Assembly (NCBI RefSeq): GCF_000344685.1 | Contig: NW_006920413.1 | Location: forward strand, 1,801,717 to 1,865,716 | Reading direction: 5' to 3' | Source: Gloeophyllum trabeum ATCC 11539 | Taxonomy: Eukaryota > Basidiomycota > Agaricomycetes > Gloeophyllales > Gloeophyllaceae | DNA: 64,000 bases | Shown: positions 39,741-51,373 of the stretch, one piece after another | How the letters are laid out: every line of letters starts with the position of its first letter | Numbering within the stretch: position 1 is the stretch's first letter | Made by a program: the position numbers and the translations under genes | Notes under the pieces: generated by a model | What the model saw: the letters and a program-made list of their open reading frames with translations, nothing else | Told to the model about the DNA's origin: nothing | Databases searched by the model: none

Positions 39741-40183
39741 CACAGCCTGGCGCTCTCCCTCCATCCCCCCCCCCCCCCGGTTGTGTGCCCATACGGGACC
39801 GGGTACCCACGCTGATTCGAACTGCCTGCCTGTAACATTATCTTGCCTGCATACTTCCCTTTGATATACCCTGCAAGCGGAGCATCCTTCATCATTCTAA
39901 GTTCCCTGTGTACTACACCCTAGTTGGTAATCCAATGGAATGTTTCCCTTCGATGCGAAATGCCTTCTTAACCCGTGGCTGTGTGAATCTTAAGCTTCAG
40001 GCCTCAGGATTTACCGTTACCCATCGTACATTCTGCATTCACACAGCTTCACTAAGTCACTGACAAGCCTACGTCAAGAGAGATACTTCTGCTGCCTATC
40101 TGATAATTGACCCGGGTCCGCTTTCCAATTGCAACTCGGTGTCATAGCTGTCTGTCTACCTCACGGGACTACAATTGCATACA
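39741..40183. other. Intergenic region with a poly-C tract
   Basis: Holds the 3' region of the SLT gene, including a run of about 14 C near 39765-39778, and the promoter of the phosphatase gene. No further coding sequence is seen. Confidence 0.5.
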
Positions 40184-42472
40184 ATGAGTGCATCCGAGTC
40201 CTCCGCGTCATCGCCTCTCGATTCCACTCCGCCGTCCTCGGCTCCCCCAAGCCCTGCTCTGTCAGCGCTTTCCTTGAAGGACATTACGGAGGAGAGCAAG
40301 CAGGAGGCGGCGAAGATCAAGGGCGAGGCCAACAAGGCGTTCACGAGTCTGTATACGCGCAATGGCACAGCTTACCCAGGCGCGACGCTGACGAGCATAA
40401 TGATATTACAGGTCACGACTATGTCCAAGCTGCTAAGCTGTACGGGCAGGCGATTGAGCTGAACCCGGCGGACGCGACGCTCTGGTGTAACCGAGCGTAT
40501 GCGCGGATTAAGTTGGAGGAGTACGGCTACGCATTGACAGATGCGGGTACGTCTACGCTGCGCCGTTCACATGTGGATTTGGTTTATTGAGCTAGCACCG
40601 TAGCCAGAGCTATTGAATTGGACCCGAAATATGTGAAGGCATACTATCGGTGCGGGGGATCAGTCAGACGACCTTATAACTTGTCTTGTCTCACGAGGCG
40701 AAGAAATTAGGAGAGCGACGTGCTACTTGCAGACGCTAAAGCCGCAGCTGGCTGTCGCAGATTTCAAAAAAATATCGGCACTGGAGCCACACAACCAGCT
40801 CGTCAAGCAGCAGCTGGAGACCACACAGAAGTTGGTGCGGAAGATCCAATTCGAAAAGGTGCGTCTCTATAGTTGCCTGCTTTCGTGGCGTAAATTCCAA
40901 CTTGACGAACCTCTTGTAAGGCAATTGAGGTCGAAGAGGAGAAGAATGCCGTGGAGAGATGTCTTGAGATCATTGCGGAAGGCGGATGCGAGATGGATAA
41001 GGACTATACAGGCCCGAAACTGCCAGTACTGGACGGAGGGAAATACGGCATCAGCCTGGAATTCGTTCATGGAATGATCCAGTGGTTCAAGGACGGGAAG
41101 AAGCTGCCTCGGAGATACGTTTGGGAGATTGTGCTCGGCGCGCACTCGCACTTTGTTCAGGAGGAAAGTCTGGTCAATCTGGACCTGCGCGAGGGAATGA
41201 CGTGCGACGTGATTGGCGATGTTCATGGTGCGTCTTCAAAGTAGAGGAATACTCTTGAATATGACCTAATATGATAATAGGTCAATACTACGACATGCTG
41301 CACTTGTACGAGTTAACAGGCGAGCCTACCGAGAATCACTGCGTGTTGATGAACGGAGATCTCGTGGACCGCGGTTCCTGGTCCATCGAGGTGATCCTGA
41401 CCGCATTTGCCTACAAGTGTAAGAACTTCCAGCGGTGATGTTGCACCGACTGACCGATTGTTCTAGGGCTGTATCCGAAGACAATGTTTATTAATAGAGG
41501 GAACCATGAAGCTAAAAGCATGAACCAGCAATACGGATTTGAAGGTGAAGCCAAGCACAAGCACGGAGAACAAACGTACAAGGTCTGTGATCTTTCCGCT
41601 CCTGTATGATCCATAACTCACCGCAACGTCGCAAGTTATTCGCGCACGTCTTCACCGCTCGTGAGTGACATGGTACAGCCGTTATCCTCCAAGTTAATGT
41701 TGCTCCAGTCCCCCTGGCCACGCTGGTATCCGCAACCAAGCCGCCATCGAAGAAGGACAACTCGATCTTATCCCCTCAGGGTCTTAGAAGATTCTTCGTC
41801 GTACACGGTGGTCTCTTCAGCAAAGACGAAGTCACGCTGGACGACATCCGTAACATCCAGCGGATAGGCCAACAACCCGGTCAAGAAGGCATCATGTGTA
41901 AGCAATCTTTTTGTTCTGTCTCTCGAGCATGACCTGACAAGAGCCGCTCTTCCGCAGGCGAGCTCCTATGGACAGACCCGCAGGAGCTACCTGGGCGTGG
42001 ACCGAGCAAGAGAGTAAGTGCTACTTACGGGGATCGACGAACCGGAGACTGAGTCGCGTCTCTTCTATTCAGGGTGTAGGTATTGCCTTTGGCCCCGATG
42101 TCACCAAGCGGTGGTGTAATTTGAACGGCGTGACGGGCATCATTCGTAGTCACGAAGTCCGCCAAGGTGAGCAACCTCAAGGATTTCTTATTGGCTTCGC
42201 CAACGCCGCTGGTTAGATGGATATGCAATCGAACACGATGGGCTGTGCACGACAGTGTTCTCCGCACCCAACTACGTCGATCAGGCAGGCAACAAGGGTG
42301 CATTTGTAAGTCCCTTCCCCCCCTCAAGCCCTCTCTGGCACTCATCCCCCCTGTAAAGATTCGAATCGATTCCGAAGGTAATCGAGAATACATCCAATTT
42401 GACGCCGTACCCCATCCGCCGATGAAGCCCATGGCCTATGCTGGTGGCTTGTCGAATCTAATGATGATGTGA
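40184..42472 (+). CDS. PPT1: Serine/threonine protein phosphatase 5 (TPR-PPP)
   Basis: The start ATG (ACAATGAGTG) opens a Ser/Pro-rich leader. Three TPR units follow (about 40300-40860: KIKGEANKAF, YVQAAKLYGQAIELNP, ALTDA, RAIELDPKYVKAYYRR, LAVADFKKISALEP), which in this family dock Hsp90 and inhibit the enzyme. The catalytic PPP domain shows all metal and phosphate ligands: GDVHG, NGDLVDRG, RGNHEAKSMNQQYGFEGE, VVHGGLFSKDE, LLWTDPQE, GIIRSHEVR and FSAPNYVD. About a dozen introns are spliced. The end GGLSNLMMM, TGA at 42470, matches the C-terminal helix of PP5. The domain order and length are as expected for Ppt1/PP5, and no defects are seen. Confidence 0.95.
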
Positions 42473-42824
42473 AGCGAACACGTCTCGAACGAAACCAAGT
42501 GCGAGATTATAGGCTGCCTGTGACGATTGCTCGCCCTCGTATCCACCGCCGCTTTTCAGGCGCCAGTCAAAGCGGTCAATATCACAACAACATCAGAGTG
42601 TAGTGGTTTGTCGTTCGCAGCCCGAGCATTGTATTGTTACTGCTGTATCTATATTGGCAAAAATTGCATGGTGTAGTCCGGTCAGAAGCGATTTCGCGCT
42701 GTATGCCGAGTTCACGCTGGGAGTCGTTGGGTAATAGCTTAGACATGACCACCACTAGAATAATAACGAAGCAGACAAGACTCCATACAAATCGCCCGAC
42801 AGAATACAAATGGAGATACACGGC
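42473..42824. other. Intergenic region between convergent PP5 and SR140 genes
   Basis: A 350-bp stretch between two stop codons, presumably shared 3' untranslated sequence. No coding potential is seen. Confidence 0.5.
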
Positions 42825-45607
42825 TCAAATTTCAATTGGCTGTCCATCGACGTCGTCCTCCATCGGCTCCCCATCCACGTCTTCCGCCAATGGTTCCCCG
42901 TCAACGTCGTCCATAGGCACGCCATCGACATCGTCTTCAATGGGTACCCCATCAACATCATCATCTATGGGTGCGCCATCCACGTCACTGCCCTCGTCCA
43001 TCGGTTCGCCGTCGGAGTCAGGAGCACCAGCCGGTTCTGTGGCTGGCGCTTCAGCGGGCTTGAATGCATTCGTCTTGAATTTGGGTACAGGGACGGCCAC
43101 ATCTCGCTTCTCCTCGCCAATGGACGCACTCCTCTCCTCCTTCGGCTCTTCCCCTTCTAGCGTAGTACCCTCCAGCCTAGCCCGAAGGCCCGCAGTGAAG
43201 TCACCGGGGAACAACATCCAGTCGTCCCAGATATCGACAATCGTCGTGATTTGTTTTTTGAATGTCTCGGCGGTGATCCGGCCGGGGAATGAATGGTAGA
43301 TCGTGGACAGGTGATCGAAAACGAGGCCTAGTCGCGATAAGAACTCCTGGCGGAACTTCCAGGCCCCTGGTACGGGCACCGCGGAATTGTGCAGGATATC
43401 GCAAATGAGGTGTAGTCTCGCTACCTTCCGAGGCACCGGAGTACCATCGACTAGAAGCGACGATACGATAATGTCGGCGACCTGATGAAGAGGTACGAAG
43501 GGGTCAGTAAAGTGGAGAACGATGAGTAGAGAGACTTTGCGTACATCTGCAGCGGCTTCAGCATGATCCAGGCTGAAGGCCATGCACCTGGCCAGCTCGC
43601 CACGACGTCCCGTAAGAGCACGTAACATGGCTTCGAAGCGTCTCCTAGCAAGCTTCCCGAGACGATTCTTATTACCGTTTTCTCGCTCCGACTCTTCCGC
43701 AGAATCGGTGGAGTAGACGGAATTATAACCCTGCGGGTAATTAGTTGGCATAAGAACACGACAATAAAGGGACCAGCACACACATCGTCATTGAACTCGG
43801 GCTCGGAATCTTCACCTTTCTTGAGCAATGAACGGTAGTACCTGTTCTTGCGATGCTGGATAACGAGTTAGGACCGGCTGTGAAACCAGTGGCAAAATAA
43901 AGCCGCACATTTTTGTTGACCAGAAACGCATACTTGGGATTATGCTTCTCCCTTTCCTTCAGCGTCTCCTCGTACTTCCCGCCATGACCTCTCACTTCCG
44001 TCGCGACATTCCTAATGAACTGGTCCGTGACAGGATCCTCTTCATCGCTAGCAAGCCTGCGGTCGCGTTCATAGGGACTGTACGACCGGCGGTGATGGCG
44101 TGGAGAACGGCTACGGCTGTCGTACTGACGAGAGCGACTGCGGGACCGCGACCGATATCGGCGGCGCTCCCTCGAACGGCTCCTGCTGTAGCTCCTCGAC
44201 CGACTGGGAGAGCGCCGAGAGGAGTGGCCTCGATCTCTGTCCCTCGATCGCGAGCGAGAGCGGGAGGCCGACCGTGGCGACCTGCTGCGGCTTCTATCTT
44301 TCGTATGTGAACGGTCCACGACTGGCAACGGCAGTCATTAGACGATATACGGGAGATCTGCTTCGTTGAAGGGCGGCTTACCGTACATTGGCTTCGAAGC
44401 GACCGGAACCGCTTTGCTCCAGCCCACTCGAAGGACTGAGCCTCCCCAGTCGAATCCATCCAACTCGCGGAAGGCAGCTTCGGCATCTTTGCGCTTCATG
44501 AAGGACACGAACCCGCTCAGGCCGGCATTGCGATTGCGGCGGGAGGCGGTCATATCGGCGCCTGGCCCTATGGTATTGTCGCCCCTTGGCCACATGATTT
44601 TCACCTGAACGGTAGGGGGTCAGGAGATAGGCGACAGCAACATGAGCTATAAGGACGTACAGAACCAACTGGTCCACATCGCGCGAAGAAGGTCCCGAGG
44701 GACTGCTCAGTGACGTGTGGAGGCAGATTGGCAACGAATATATTCGTGGTCTGAGAAGTCCATCAGATAAGCACCTTTATCGTATGTCGGGGTACGTACT
44801 TCGGGATCACCACGGTCTTTACTCCCACTCTGCCCTTCATATGCTGCAGAACATTCGTAAGGCGGTGAAGCATAAGAAAGGTAACCACCAACCTGCCAAT
44901 GCCGTGACTGACCTTCCATTGGCTGTATGGATGCGTGATGAATCTTCTGGGAGTGACATAGGTAACGACAGCACGAACCTCTGCGTGAATATCGAGCTTC
45001 ACGTTCAGCTTGATCCCTTCATGGGGTGATTAGCTATGAACGTCCGGCAATGAGAGATAGTCACCTTTTGATTTCCTCCAAGAAGGCATCCATAGCACGC
45101 TTTCCTTTGGGTCTGGATACGGGAGGAGGGGACGGTGTCTGGGAAAACAGGAGTCAGACCTTCAACAAAACCTCAGCGGGTCTCTCACCTTGAAGTCATC
45201 TTGACCAAATGCTCGAGTAGGACCCCTAGAAGAACCTTCCGCCTTGCTCTTCAAGGACGGCGCGTAGGTCGTCCCCGAGTCCGCCTTGACGAACGCCGAA
45301 CCGGATTTCCTCCTACCAACATCCTCACCCTCGAAAGCGTCTATGAATTCCGCGTAAGCTCTTGCAGCATTCTCCTCTTCCTCCCTCTTCTTTGCTTCGG
45401 CAGCCTCCTTCTCTTTCTCCCTGCGCGACTTGCGCACTGTTCCCTGCGTATACGCGGAGACCTTGTGGTCGTCGACCGCCTTTTGCTAGGGTATTCAGCG
45501 GTGAGTTAGCGGAAGAGGCAGGAAATGAGCTCAGTCCGTCGCACTGGAAACGGATCGTCTTCGTCGTTGTCAAAGAACGCCGCAAGCTTCGACTTGGTCT
45601 TGTCCAT
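42825..45607 (-). CDS. U2SURP: SR140/U2SURP U2 snRNP-associated splicing factor
   Basis: The start MDKTKSKLAAFFDNDEDDPF (45607) is followed by about nine introns. In order: a Lys/Glu-rich coiled segment (SRREKEKEAAEAKKR), a spacer with AFLEEIKRDQAEREARYSRR, then GRSVTALAAYEGQSGSKDRG, an RRM (TNIFVANLPPHVTEQSL and VKIMWPRG; GLSGFVSFMKRKDAEAAF), an Arg/Ser-rich stretch near 44100-44300, a SURP module (FIRNVATEVRGHGGKYEETL ... YAFLVNKN ... NRYYRSLL), and a CID domain (LARRRFEAMLRALTGRR to DWMLFPGDF). The order RRM-SURP-CID is diagnostic of SR140, a U2 snRNP-linked pre-mRNA splicing factor, although here the RS stretch lies between RRM and SURP. The C-terminus is an acidic tandem repeat of DVDG-x-P units. 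Stop TGA at 42825-42827. Confidence 0.93.
42826..43015 (-). repeat. Tandem DVDGxP coding repeat at the SR140 C-terminus
   Basis: The last 60 residues of SR140 repeat DVDG-[EAVQ]-P-x(2-4)-D about eight times, for example DVDGVPIEDDVDGVPM and DVDGEPLAEDVDGEPM. The DNA repeats with a period of about 21-27 nt and small variations. Such short coding repeats usually change copy number between strains. Confidence 0.8.
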
Positions 45608-45883
45608 TGCCACAGAACTAGAGAAGAGCGGTGCCCGATGCACTCAGAGCGGTGTAAGGCTGTAGGCGTGTCTGGTCTCAGGGAGTCCCTCACGGTCCCA
45701 ATGTTCACACGGCGCTGTGCTACCACGTCAAGTAAACGAGCGCTTGCTGTAGCGTCCCTCACCAATCCATCCCCCTCTCTAACTTCAGAATATCGGCGAC
45801 GCTGTTGCAGACGTTGCAAAGTCGTTGCCCAGGTCTAATCCGTCAAAGGCTTTTCGCTTCCGGACAACCGTACACACTTTACT
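45608..45883. promoter_or_regulatory. Divergent promoter region of SR140 and vigilin genes
   Basis: Only 276 bp separate the two start codons, which point away from each other, so core promoters and both 5' leaders must lie here. I see no strong TATA box. Pyrimidine-rich patches face the vigilin gene. Confidence 0.55.
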
Positions 45884-48800
45884 ATGGCCCTCACAGCCGC
45901 TGACCTCCAGGTACGCTATTCGTTTCCTTCTATATTGACCGGAATTTCGGGTACCCACAGAAATGCTTCTTGGTGTCATTTCACGAGGCTTTGGACTTTC
46001 TCTGGGCTTTTGGTATTGTCCGTTGGGCACTGGGGACAGCAGGGTGGATCGCCCACAGTACCGGAACGCGTTGGATCTGCCTTCATGACGTCTTCTCCCA
46101 TAGTCTTCGCGCCTGCAGGCAATTCATTCTCTTCTTGCACTATTTTGAGGGCTTATTTCAGCACGGACTGATTGAATGCCTTATAGAGGAGGCATGAGCT
46201 CGAAGGCGCCCCGGATCCTTTCCCAGCTTTAGGCGATTCTAGTGCACCTGCCCCGGCGCGTCCCATCGGGTCTCCCAATGGTGAACTCAACACCGACTCC
46301 CAAGAGGCGTTCCCGTCCTTGGCACCGTCCACTGCACCGGCAAAGCAGCCCGCGACCTCTGCCTGGGGCGCTGCCGCAGGTCCTCGCATCAAGACCACCA
46401 CGGTGTCGGATTCCATCACGCTCTCTGCCATTGACCTCTCGACCGTCGGCAAGGATGGCAAACCCACTACCCTTAGCGAGGTCATGAAGCAGGTCATGCA
46501 GAAGTTCAAGGTCAAGATAGATGCGTCTACGAACCAGAGGACCAAGCAGACGACCTTCTTCCTCAAATCGGAGTCGCAGAAGGAACTGGACAAGGCCAAA
46601 AGGAGCCTGACGGCTCTTCTTAGCCCTGTCGTGAGTTGTTCGTGCTTACATATATGCTGCAAATGAACGTTGGATCAGGTCTCCTCGGTCATCAACGCAC
46701 CGGCGTCTACCATTCCTACCGTCATTGGGCCCAAAGGGGCGACCCTCAAGCAAATCCGTGACCAGACTGGCGTCAAGGTCGATATCCCCCGCAGGGATAC
46801 CGAGGTCAATGGCAAACCTAACGGACACGCTGCCGCTGCCGAGGATGAGGATGAGGAACCGACCATTCCGATCACCGTCACAGGACCACAGCCCTTGGTA
46901 CTGGAAGCCCAGGCCATGCTTAATGCTATCATCGCGACCAAGACTTCTAAGGCTACTCAGCGCGTGCGCGACATCCCTGCGCACATTTTGCCTTTTGTCA
47001 AGGCTCGTCGCGAATTCTTCCAACAGGCCGCTCAGGGTGGAGAAGTGAGCATGAATCTCAACGCAGCTGCTCGCGAGATCACCGTCAGCGGTGACCGCGA
47101 GGCCGTCATTCGCGTCGTGGAAACCATCAAGAGCACCATTGAGTCTTTCCGGACAGGTCTCACGTCTTTCAAGATCCAGCTCCAGAAGAGGCAGCACCGT
47201 CTTCTCGGTGGAAAGGCTGTTGACGAGATCATCGCGAAGAGCAAATGCTCCGTCGTCATCCCTGCACCGGAAGACCCTAGCGAGGAGGTCACCGTCTGGG
47301 GTCTGGGTCAGGATCTCGCCAGCGGTATGCAGGCTGTGATGGAGAAGGCGAATTCACAGTACATACACGAGTTCCCTCTTCCTGGTCCTATCTCCCTCTC
47401 TAGGCAGTACTTGACGTATATGACTCGCGTTGGATACCCGAAGACTTTGAGTGCCGCGCACCCCGGTGTATCTGTGTACACCACCCCTGAGGCGCTGGTT
47501 CCGAAGGCTCAGGTCCTGCATGTCGAGCTTATCGGAGAGAAGCCTGCCGTCGACGGTGCTGTGAGACAGGTGTCTGAGCTCATGGGTAAACTCATCGGCG
47601 CCACTAAGGAGATTCAGATCGACTGGCTCCTGCACCGCGTTATCCAAGGCAAGAACCCCAAGAAGTTGGTTATCTATGGTATGACTGGCCAAATAGAAAC
47701 TAATCAGACATTGCAGGTTCAAGCAGTTCCATGAGGCGCACAACGTTCGCGTCTTTTTCCCTCTGGAGTCGGCTGAGCAATCTTCGGTCCTTTTAGTTTA
47801 CGACCCCACGTCGCCCAACGCTTCCCCCAACCCGGTCGAGAAGGGAAAGCATCTCGAGGACGTCGAGGCAGAACTGCTCAAGTTGGCTCGTGACGCTGCC
47901 GATGTCAAGAGCAAGACCATATCTGTAGAGAAGCGCTGGCACGACGCTGTCGTCGGACAAAGCGGGACTACCTTGAATGCGTATGTGCTCTGGCGTTTTG
48001 TATCTTCGTCTCACGGAATGGATTGCAGGATCATCGGCGAGGACAAGACGCTCTCCATCAAAGTCGGTGCTGATGCTGGCGATGCGAGCACCGAGGACAT
48101 CATATTGATACGTGGTGCCAGTGCTGACGTCGAACGCGCGGCGAAGGAAATCTTGCAGATCGTGGAGAACGCCAAGAACGACGAGATCGTCAACAGCTAC
48201 GTGAGTACAGGTTACCAATGGCCTGCTTACGCAGCATCCTAACATTCGGCCTCTTGGCATAGTCGACCGAATTCGAGATCGACAGAGAGTATGTAGGACG
48301 TATTGTCGGTGCTGGCGGTGCTGGCGTCAACAGGATCCGTGATCTGCTCGGTGTCAAGGTCGATTTCAATGACGAGGCTGATGAGAAGGAGAAGGAGGGA
48401 AAGAAGAAGAAGGCAGCTCACTCCAAGGCCAAGGTCAAAATCACTGGCCGGAAGGAGAATGTGGAGGAAGCCAAGAAGCGGATCCTCAGCCAAGTCGAGC
48501 GTCTTGTAAGTGGACTTGTTGATTGCTGTGGCTCAAGCGCTCAACTTCGTCCAGGCGGATGAAACCTCAGAAATCCTCAAGATTCCCCACCAATACCACT
48601 CTGGCTTGATCGGTTCAGGCGGGAAGTATGTCCTTCGCCTTGAAGAGAAATATGGTGTCAAGATCACTTTCCCTCGTGATACGGGCGATGCTGATGGCAA
48701 GACCAGAGAGAACCTCAAGGCCGACGAGGTTCTAGTCAAAGGCGGTCGGAAGGGTGTCGCCCAAGCGAAGTCCGAGCTCCTGGAGGTATGTCTTGTCTGC

Positions 48801-50375
48801 GGCTCCGAAGGTACATGACATGACCCGTTCTTTGTCAGGCTGTCGAATTTGAGAAAGAGAACAACAATATCGTCAAGTTCACTGTTCCTACTCGCGCTGT
48901 CGCTAGGATCCTTGGCAGAGGTGGAGCCAGCATCAACGAAATCAAGGACGCCACCGATACGCAGATCGATATCGAGAAAGGACCTGACGACGTGACTCAC
49001 ATCCAATGCCGTGGTACTAAGAAAGGCATCGCTGCTGCGAAGGCTTCCATCTTGGAAATCGCGAACCAGGTCGGAGAAGAGATTACAGCCACGGTCCACA
49101 TCGAACCGAAGTATCATCGGAACATAATCGGTGCTGGTGGGCAAGGCCTTAAGGATCTCATCGCTCGCTGCGGCGGCCCTGCGGACCAAAAACAGCAAGC
49201 AGGTCTTATCCGTTTGTGAGTGATTCCCCGTCGAGTTACCTCCTCGTCTGATCATTCATTACAGCCCTCGTCAAGGAGAAGCGGTCTCCGACGAAGTGCT
49301 GCTCCGTGGTGACGGCAAACTCGTGAAGAAACTCCAGGCTGAACTTGAGAAGATTGTCGCAGTGCTGAGAGACCGGGTAGTATTGGGTGTTGAGATCCCT
49401 GCCACCCAGCACCGTGCTCTCATCGGCCGTGGAGGCGCTCACTTGAACGATCTGCAGAGCCGTACGGGCGCACAGGTCCAGTTCCCTGGTTCTCGATCGT
49501 ACAACCAGACCGGTGAACCTGAGAATGCTGAGGAGCTCAAGGACGTCGACCCTGCTAACCTGGTGAAGGTAACTGGTCCACGTGCAGCCTGTGAGAAGGC
49601 TATCGAGGAATTGAAAGTATGTAGCCTTGCTCGTCGGCGTCTTTATTGCTCATAGTACTTCAGGCGAGCGTTAAGCCTGCCGCTGCTGCGTTCGAATCTG
49701 TCCAAGCCGTTGTCAAGGTGCCCCTGAAATATTATCACTTCGTTACTCAGCAAGGCAACCTGTTCCGGACGCTGCGCTCTTTCGGCGTCCATGTCGAGCA
49801 GTCTAGGCAGCCAACGAAGCCTGGGGTGCCCCCGCAACCTCCTCGGGAGGGTTCGACTACCGCTCGTATCGACGATGTGGAAAGCACCGGGACCACTGAA
49901 GTACAGTGGCAAGTGGTGCCTAACTACGAGAATGCGGAGGATGGCGAGTCCGAGTGGACTCTGAAGGCTCGTGATCAGGCAGGTCTTGAAAAGGCCCAGA
50001 AGACGATCGAGGAGGCGATTGAGCATGCCAAAGAAATGACTCACGTCGGTTTCCTCACTCTTACTGATCGTTCTTCCTTCCCAAGGTATGTATGTATGAG
50101 TTTCCAATGTGGAGGACGCTCATATCGTTTCCATCTTAGGATCGTCGGTGCTAAGGGTGCCAATGTCGCCCGCCTACGTGCGGAAAGCGGCGCCGACATC
50201 ATTGTTAGTCGGGAAAACAACACCATCGTCATTATTGGTTAGGCCCTTTATCCTGTCCATCTTTTCTATCTCTCATGGGTATTTCCTAGGTTCTGAGAGT
50301 GCGCTAGAGACCGCTAAAGAAGCCATCCTGAGGATGGCTGCACCTCGGGGGCGAGGACGTCAAAATGATTACTAG
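45884..50375 (+). CDS. SCP160: Vigilin/Scp160-type multi-KH RNA-binding protein
   Basis: Exon 1 encodes only MALTAADLQ (45884-45910). A 276-nt intron leads to exon 2 at 46187 (RRHELEGAPDPFPALG). The estimated length is about 1,240 residues. Many KH domains follow. The GxxG loops IGPKG (46727), VGAGG (48307), IGSGG (48609), LGRGG (48911), IGAGG (49127), IGRGG (49421) and VGAKG (50145) are canonical, and others are degenerate, as known in Scp160. Vigilin proteins bind translating mRNAs and polysomes at the ER and affect mRNA localisation and ploidy in yeast. The tail ends in an Arg/Gly-rich PRGRGRQNDY. The intron near 47668-47725 has a weak donor (GTTATC) in my join, so that border is uncertain. 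Confidence 0.93.
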
Positions 50376-51373
50376 TCTGGTTAATTAAGCATTATAATGG
50401 ATACATCTATGGGTATGGTGAACTGGTTTGTGCTTCCTTTATTGCATATTTGTCTGCGTGATGTCAATATCGCATTGCTGTCCTGTTATACCGTAAGCAT
50501 CATGAGTTCGGGAGGATCATGGACTCACAACCAAAACAAAAGTTGACGTTAGGCTGGGTCACCACTTGGAGTCTACTGTAAGCTTTAAAAAGCAAACATT
50601 TGCTGGGACCATGTATTATGGAACGATCGATATCTTGATTTCACATTTCACATGTGAAGAAGGAATTATAACGATTATAACAATTATCTGTTGCATTGAG
50701 ACATAACGCAGGTCTACTACAACCACTTCAGGTCCTCCATAACATCCTCCATCCGCCCACAAAGTTGAGAAGCGAGATCCATCAGACAAACACTCCTCTC
50801 GCTGGCAGACATCCACCGAGCTCAACGAGCCCAACAGAAAAACCCCGCCAAACGTCCTCGAGTTCCTCCGAAGAGGAACATGTTCTCAGTCATACGAGGG
50901 AGTGCGGATGTCATCGAATGGATTTGAAGGATGTGGCATGTGTAAACATGCGAGACTCGAGTTAGTACCTATAAAATAGATCCTAGCTGAGTATGTTCTG
51001 AGGAAACAGCAATGTCCGAGGGCGCCTTTTATGCTGCCTGGTGTTTAGGGCAGGCTGGAAAATTGTCCGGGTGAGGAGAAGACCGGCCGATTCGCGGCAT
51101 CTCCGCGGAGTATCTCAAGTCCGCCCCGGTCCGCGACCACTGGAGTAGCGCGAAGGGCCGATGCATCTAGATCCCCAGTTCCTATGGTTGGCTCTCAGCC
51201 CTTGCTCCTCAGTTCAATCTTGAGAGGGCTCAGAGAGAGGGCATAATGAATCAAGTGCAATATTCGAAGATTCCATTGTTAAGCATAGAATTATACGATT
51301 TCGTGGTATATTATATCGTCAGACAACCCTCCCTTAGCCCCTCCCCCGCGTTGTCAGGAGAACCGAGGAACAG
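50376..51373. other. Intergenic kilobase, no gene seen
   Basis: Contains the 3' regions of vigilin (plus) and of the chimeric gene (minus). Open frames at 50616-50965 overlap on both strands and lack any recognisable feature. Confidence 0.45.

Noticed and set aside
42634..43299. Plus-strand frames of 221 and 116 codons
   Set aside because: They are the antisense reading of the SR140 C-terminal repeat; their Ser/Thr repeats simply mirror the DVDGxP units.
46153..47197. Long minus-strand frames opposite vigilin
   Set aside because: Antisense shadows of KH-domain exons with no family match.
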